Positions 63,061 through 64,000 of a stretch of 64,000 nt of DNA are shown one piece after another. Each line of letters starts with the position of its first letter. The stretch's first letter is position 1. A model generated the notes under the pieces. That model was not told the DNA's origin. It saw only the letters and a list, made by a program, of their open reading frames with translations, and searched no databases. The position numbers and the translations under genes were made by a program. The stretch spans positions 20,001 through 84,000 of the forward strand of contig NW_026912113.1 of NCBI RefSeq assembly GCF_963662255.1, written 5' to 3'. This stretch comes from Cinclus cinclus. Taxonomy: Eukaryota; Chordata; Aves; Passeriformes; Cinclidae.

Positions 63061-64000
63061 GCTTCTTGGGGAAAAGTGACTCCTTTCAAAACCAACTTGC
63101 CTGCGTCCCGTCCCGGGCTTTTGCTACAAAAATTCCATAAGGACGAGGATTCCTCCCAGACCAAAGCTGCCCCCTCCTCCAAACCTGGCTGCCATCGGAG
63201 GCCCAAACGCGCCCTACAAAATGACATCTGCCAAGTGGGCTCTTGAGTTTGGCTTTCTGGGGAAAAGTGCCTCCTTTCGGAGTCAACTTGCCTGCGGCTC
63301 ATGCAGGGGTTTTGCCTACAAAAATTCCATAAGGACGAGGATTTCTCCCAGACCAAAGCTGCCCCCTCCTCCAAACCTGGCTGCCATCGGAGGCCCAAAC
63401 GCGCCCTACAAAATGACACCTGCCAAGTGGGCTCTTGAGTTTGGCTTCTTGGGGAAAAGTGCCTCCTTTCGGAGTCAACTTGCCGGCGGCCCATGCAGGG
63501 CTTTTGCCTACAAAAATTCCATAAGGACGAGGATTTCTCCCAGAACAAAGCTGCCCCCTCCTCCAAACCTGGCTGCCATCGGAGGCCCAAACGAGCCCTA
63601 CAAAATGACATCTGCATTGTGGGTTCTTGAGTTTGGCTTCTTGGGGAAAAGTGCCTCCTTTCGGAGCCAACTTGCCTAACTTGCCTGCGGCCCGTCCTGG
63701 GCTTTTGAGTACAAAAATTCCAGAAGGACGAGGATTTCTCCCAGACCAAAGCTGCCCCCTCCTCCAAACCTGGCTGCCATCGGAGGCCCAAACGCGCCCT
63801 ACAAAATGACACCTGCCAAGTGGGCTCTTGAGTTTGGCTTCTTGGGTGGAAGTGCCTCCTTTCAAAGCCAACTTGCCTAACTTGCCTACGGCCCGTCCTG
63901 GGCTTTTGCCTACAAAAATTCCAGAAGGACAAGGATTTCTCCCAGACCAAAGCTGCTCCCTCCTCCAAACCTGGCTGCCATCGGAGGCCCAAACGCGCCC
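63060..64000. repeat. Right end: unassigned monomers
   Basis: Five monomers, the last cut by the window end. They include a SmaI-type monomer (63,125), one with GGCTCATGCAGGGG (63,295), one with CCGGCGG (63,482), one ending CTTTTGAGTAC (63,703) and one with GGACAAGGATTT (63,927), which removes the CpG at position 10. The GAGTAC type otherwise occurs mainly in the first 8 kb. No multimer could be assigned. Confidence 0.75.

Larger units (their letters stand above)
1..64000. repeat. Satellite array, ~192-bp monomer, head to tail, whole window
   Basis: The motif TTCCATAAGG (or TTCCAGAAGG) recurs at steps of 179, 191, 192, 200 or 201 bp from position 51 to the end, always on the plus strand. The first complete phase starts at 53 and the last phase start is at 63,921, so both window ends cut a monomer. 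The form read most often has 60 C and 45 G in 192 bp (54.7% GC). Reading through the window I found no insertion of unrelated sequence and no inverted monomer. Higher-order organisation is visible as long segments that recur at constant offsets. The family is not one I recognise; the length differs from 171-bp primate alpha satellite. A centromeric or heterochromatic location is inference. Confidence 0.98.

Noticed and set aside
1..64000. CRISPR array
   Set aside because: There are no short direct repeats alternating with unique spacers. The whole 192 bp is repeated and nothing resembling cas genes is present.
1..64000. CENP-B box
   Set aside because: I looked for the TTCG, A, CGGG spacing on both strands. 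TTCGGAGTC and GGCCGAAACG come nearest but fail at the required A/T and CGGG positions. A centromere role is neither supported nor excluded by this.
1..64000. Primate alpha satellite or telomeric repeat
   Set aside because: The monomer is 192 bp and GC-rich, unlike AT-rich 171-bp alpha satellite, and no TTAGGG runs occur.
1..64000. rRNA spacer repeat, tRNA or other RNA genes
   Set aside because: No rRNA coding sequence, tRNA-like cloverleaf or pol III terminator arrangement was seen. Spacer repeats without any rDNA in 64 kb cannot be claimed.
1..64000. Promoter, polyadenylation or splice signals in each monomer
   Set aside because: No TATA box or AATAAA was seen in the common monomer. The pyrimidine tract at 35-46 is followed by AAACC, not a convincing splice acceptor.

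Overview
The whole 64 kb window is one uninterrupted satellite DNA array. A GC-rich monomer (about 55% GC in the form read most often, usually 192 bp) is repeated head to tail about 330 times, all in the same orientation. It starts and ends inside a monomer, so the array continues on both sides. I see no unique sequence, transposon, RNA gene or credible protein gene. The many long reading frames on both strands are by-products of a repeat whose main lengths (192 and 201 bp) are multiples of three and which carries few stop codons.

This organisation is eukaryotic: a tandem satellite with higher-order repeats (HORs), as found at centromeres, pericentromeres or heterochromatic blocks. CpG is moderately depleted (6 sites per 192 bp, observed/expected about 0.43 in the consensus I wrote down), and many variants are transitions at CpG. 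That fits a methylating genome, probably vertebrate or plant. I do not recognise the family and cannot name the species or chromosome.

Coordinates within a monomer use position 1 = first C of CCATAAGG. Five length classes exist: 192 bp; 201 bp (9-bp tandem duplication at 151-159); 191 bp (one C lost at 181/182); 200 bp (both changes); and 179 bp (13-bp deletion near 158-170). All of this length change falls within about 30 bp.

Layout. 1 to ~7,950 is a mosaic of short multimers, including a 1,178-bp 6-mer. ~7,960 to ~21,640 is a roughly 7 kb segment present twice in tandem with few differences. ~21,640 to ~26,680 is a mosaic of pieces also found at 8-21 kb and 28-30 kb. ~26,680 to ~34,330 is a 20-monomer HOR of 3,877-3,878 bp (HOR-B), two copies. 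33,597-36,296 is a 14-monomer, 2,700-bp form explained by removing six monomers from HOR-B. 36,297 to ~45,915 is a second 20-monomer HOR of 3,859 bp (HOR-A), about 2.5 copies. ~45,915 to ~52,690 is a mosaic with in-register hybrid monomers. ~52,690 to ~56,040 is a 1,761-bp 9-mer run. ~55,050 to ~58,990 is again HOR-A. ~57,400 to ~60,300 repeats 48,050-50,940. ~60,690 to ~63,060 is a 1,170-bp 6-mer, two copies, and the rest to 64,000 is single monomers.

No genes work together here. What can be read is the array's history: monomer diversification, multimer formation, then repeated unequal exchange, with the 179-bp monomer and a nested point-mutation series acting as lineage tags.
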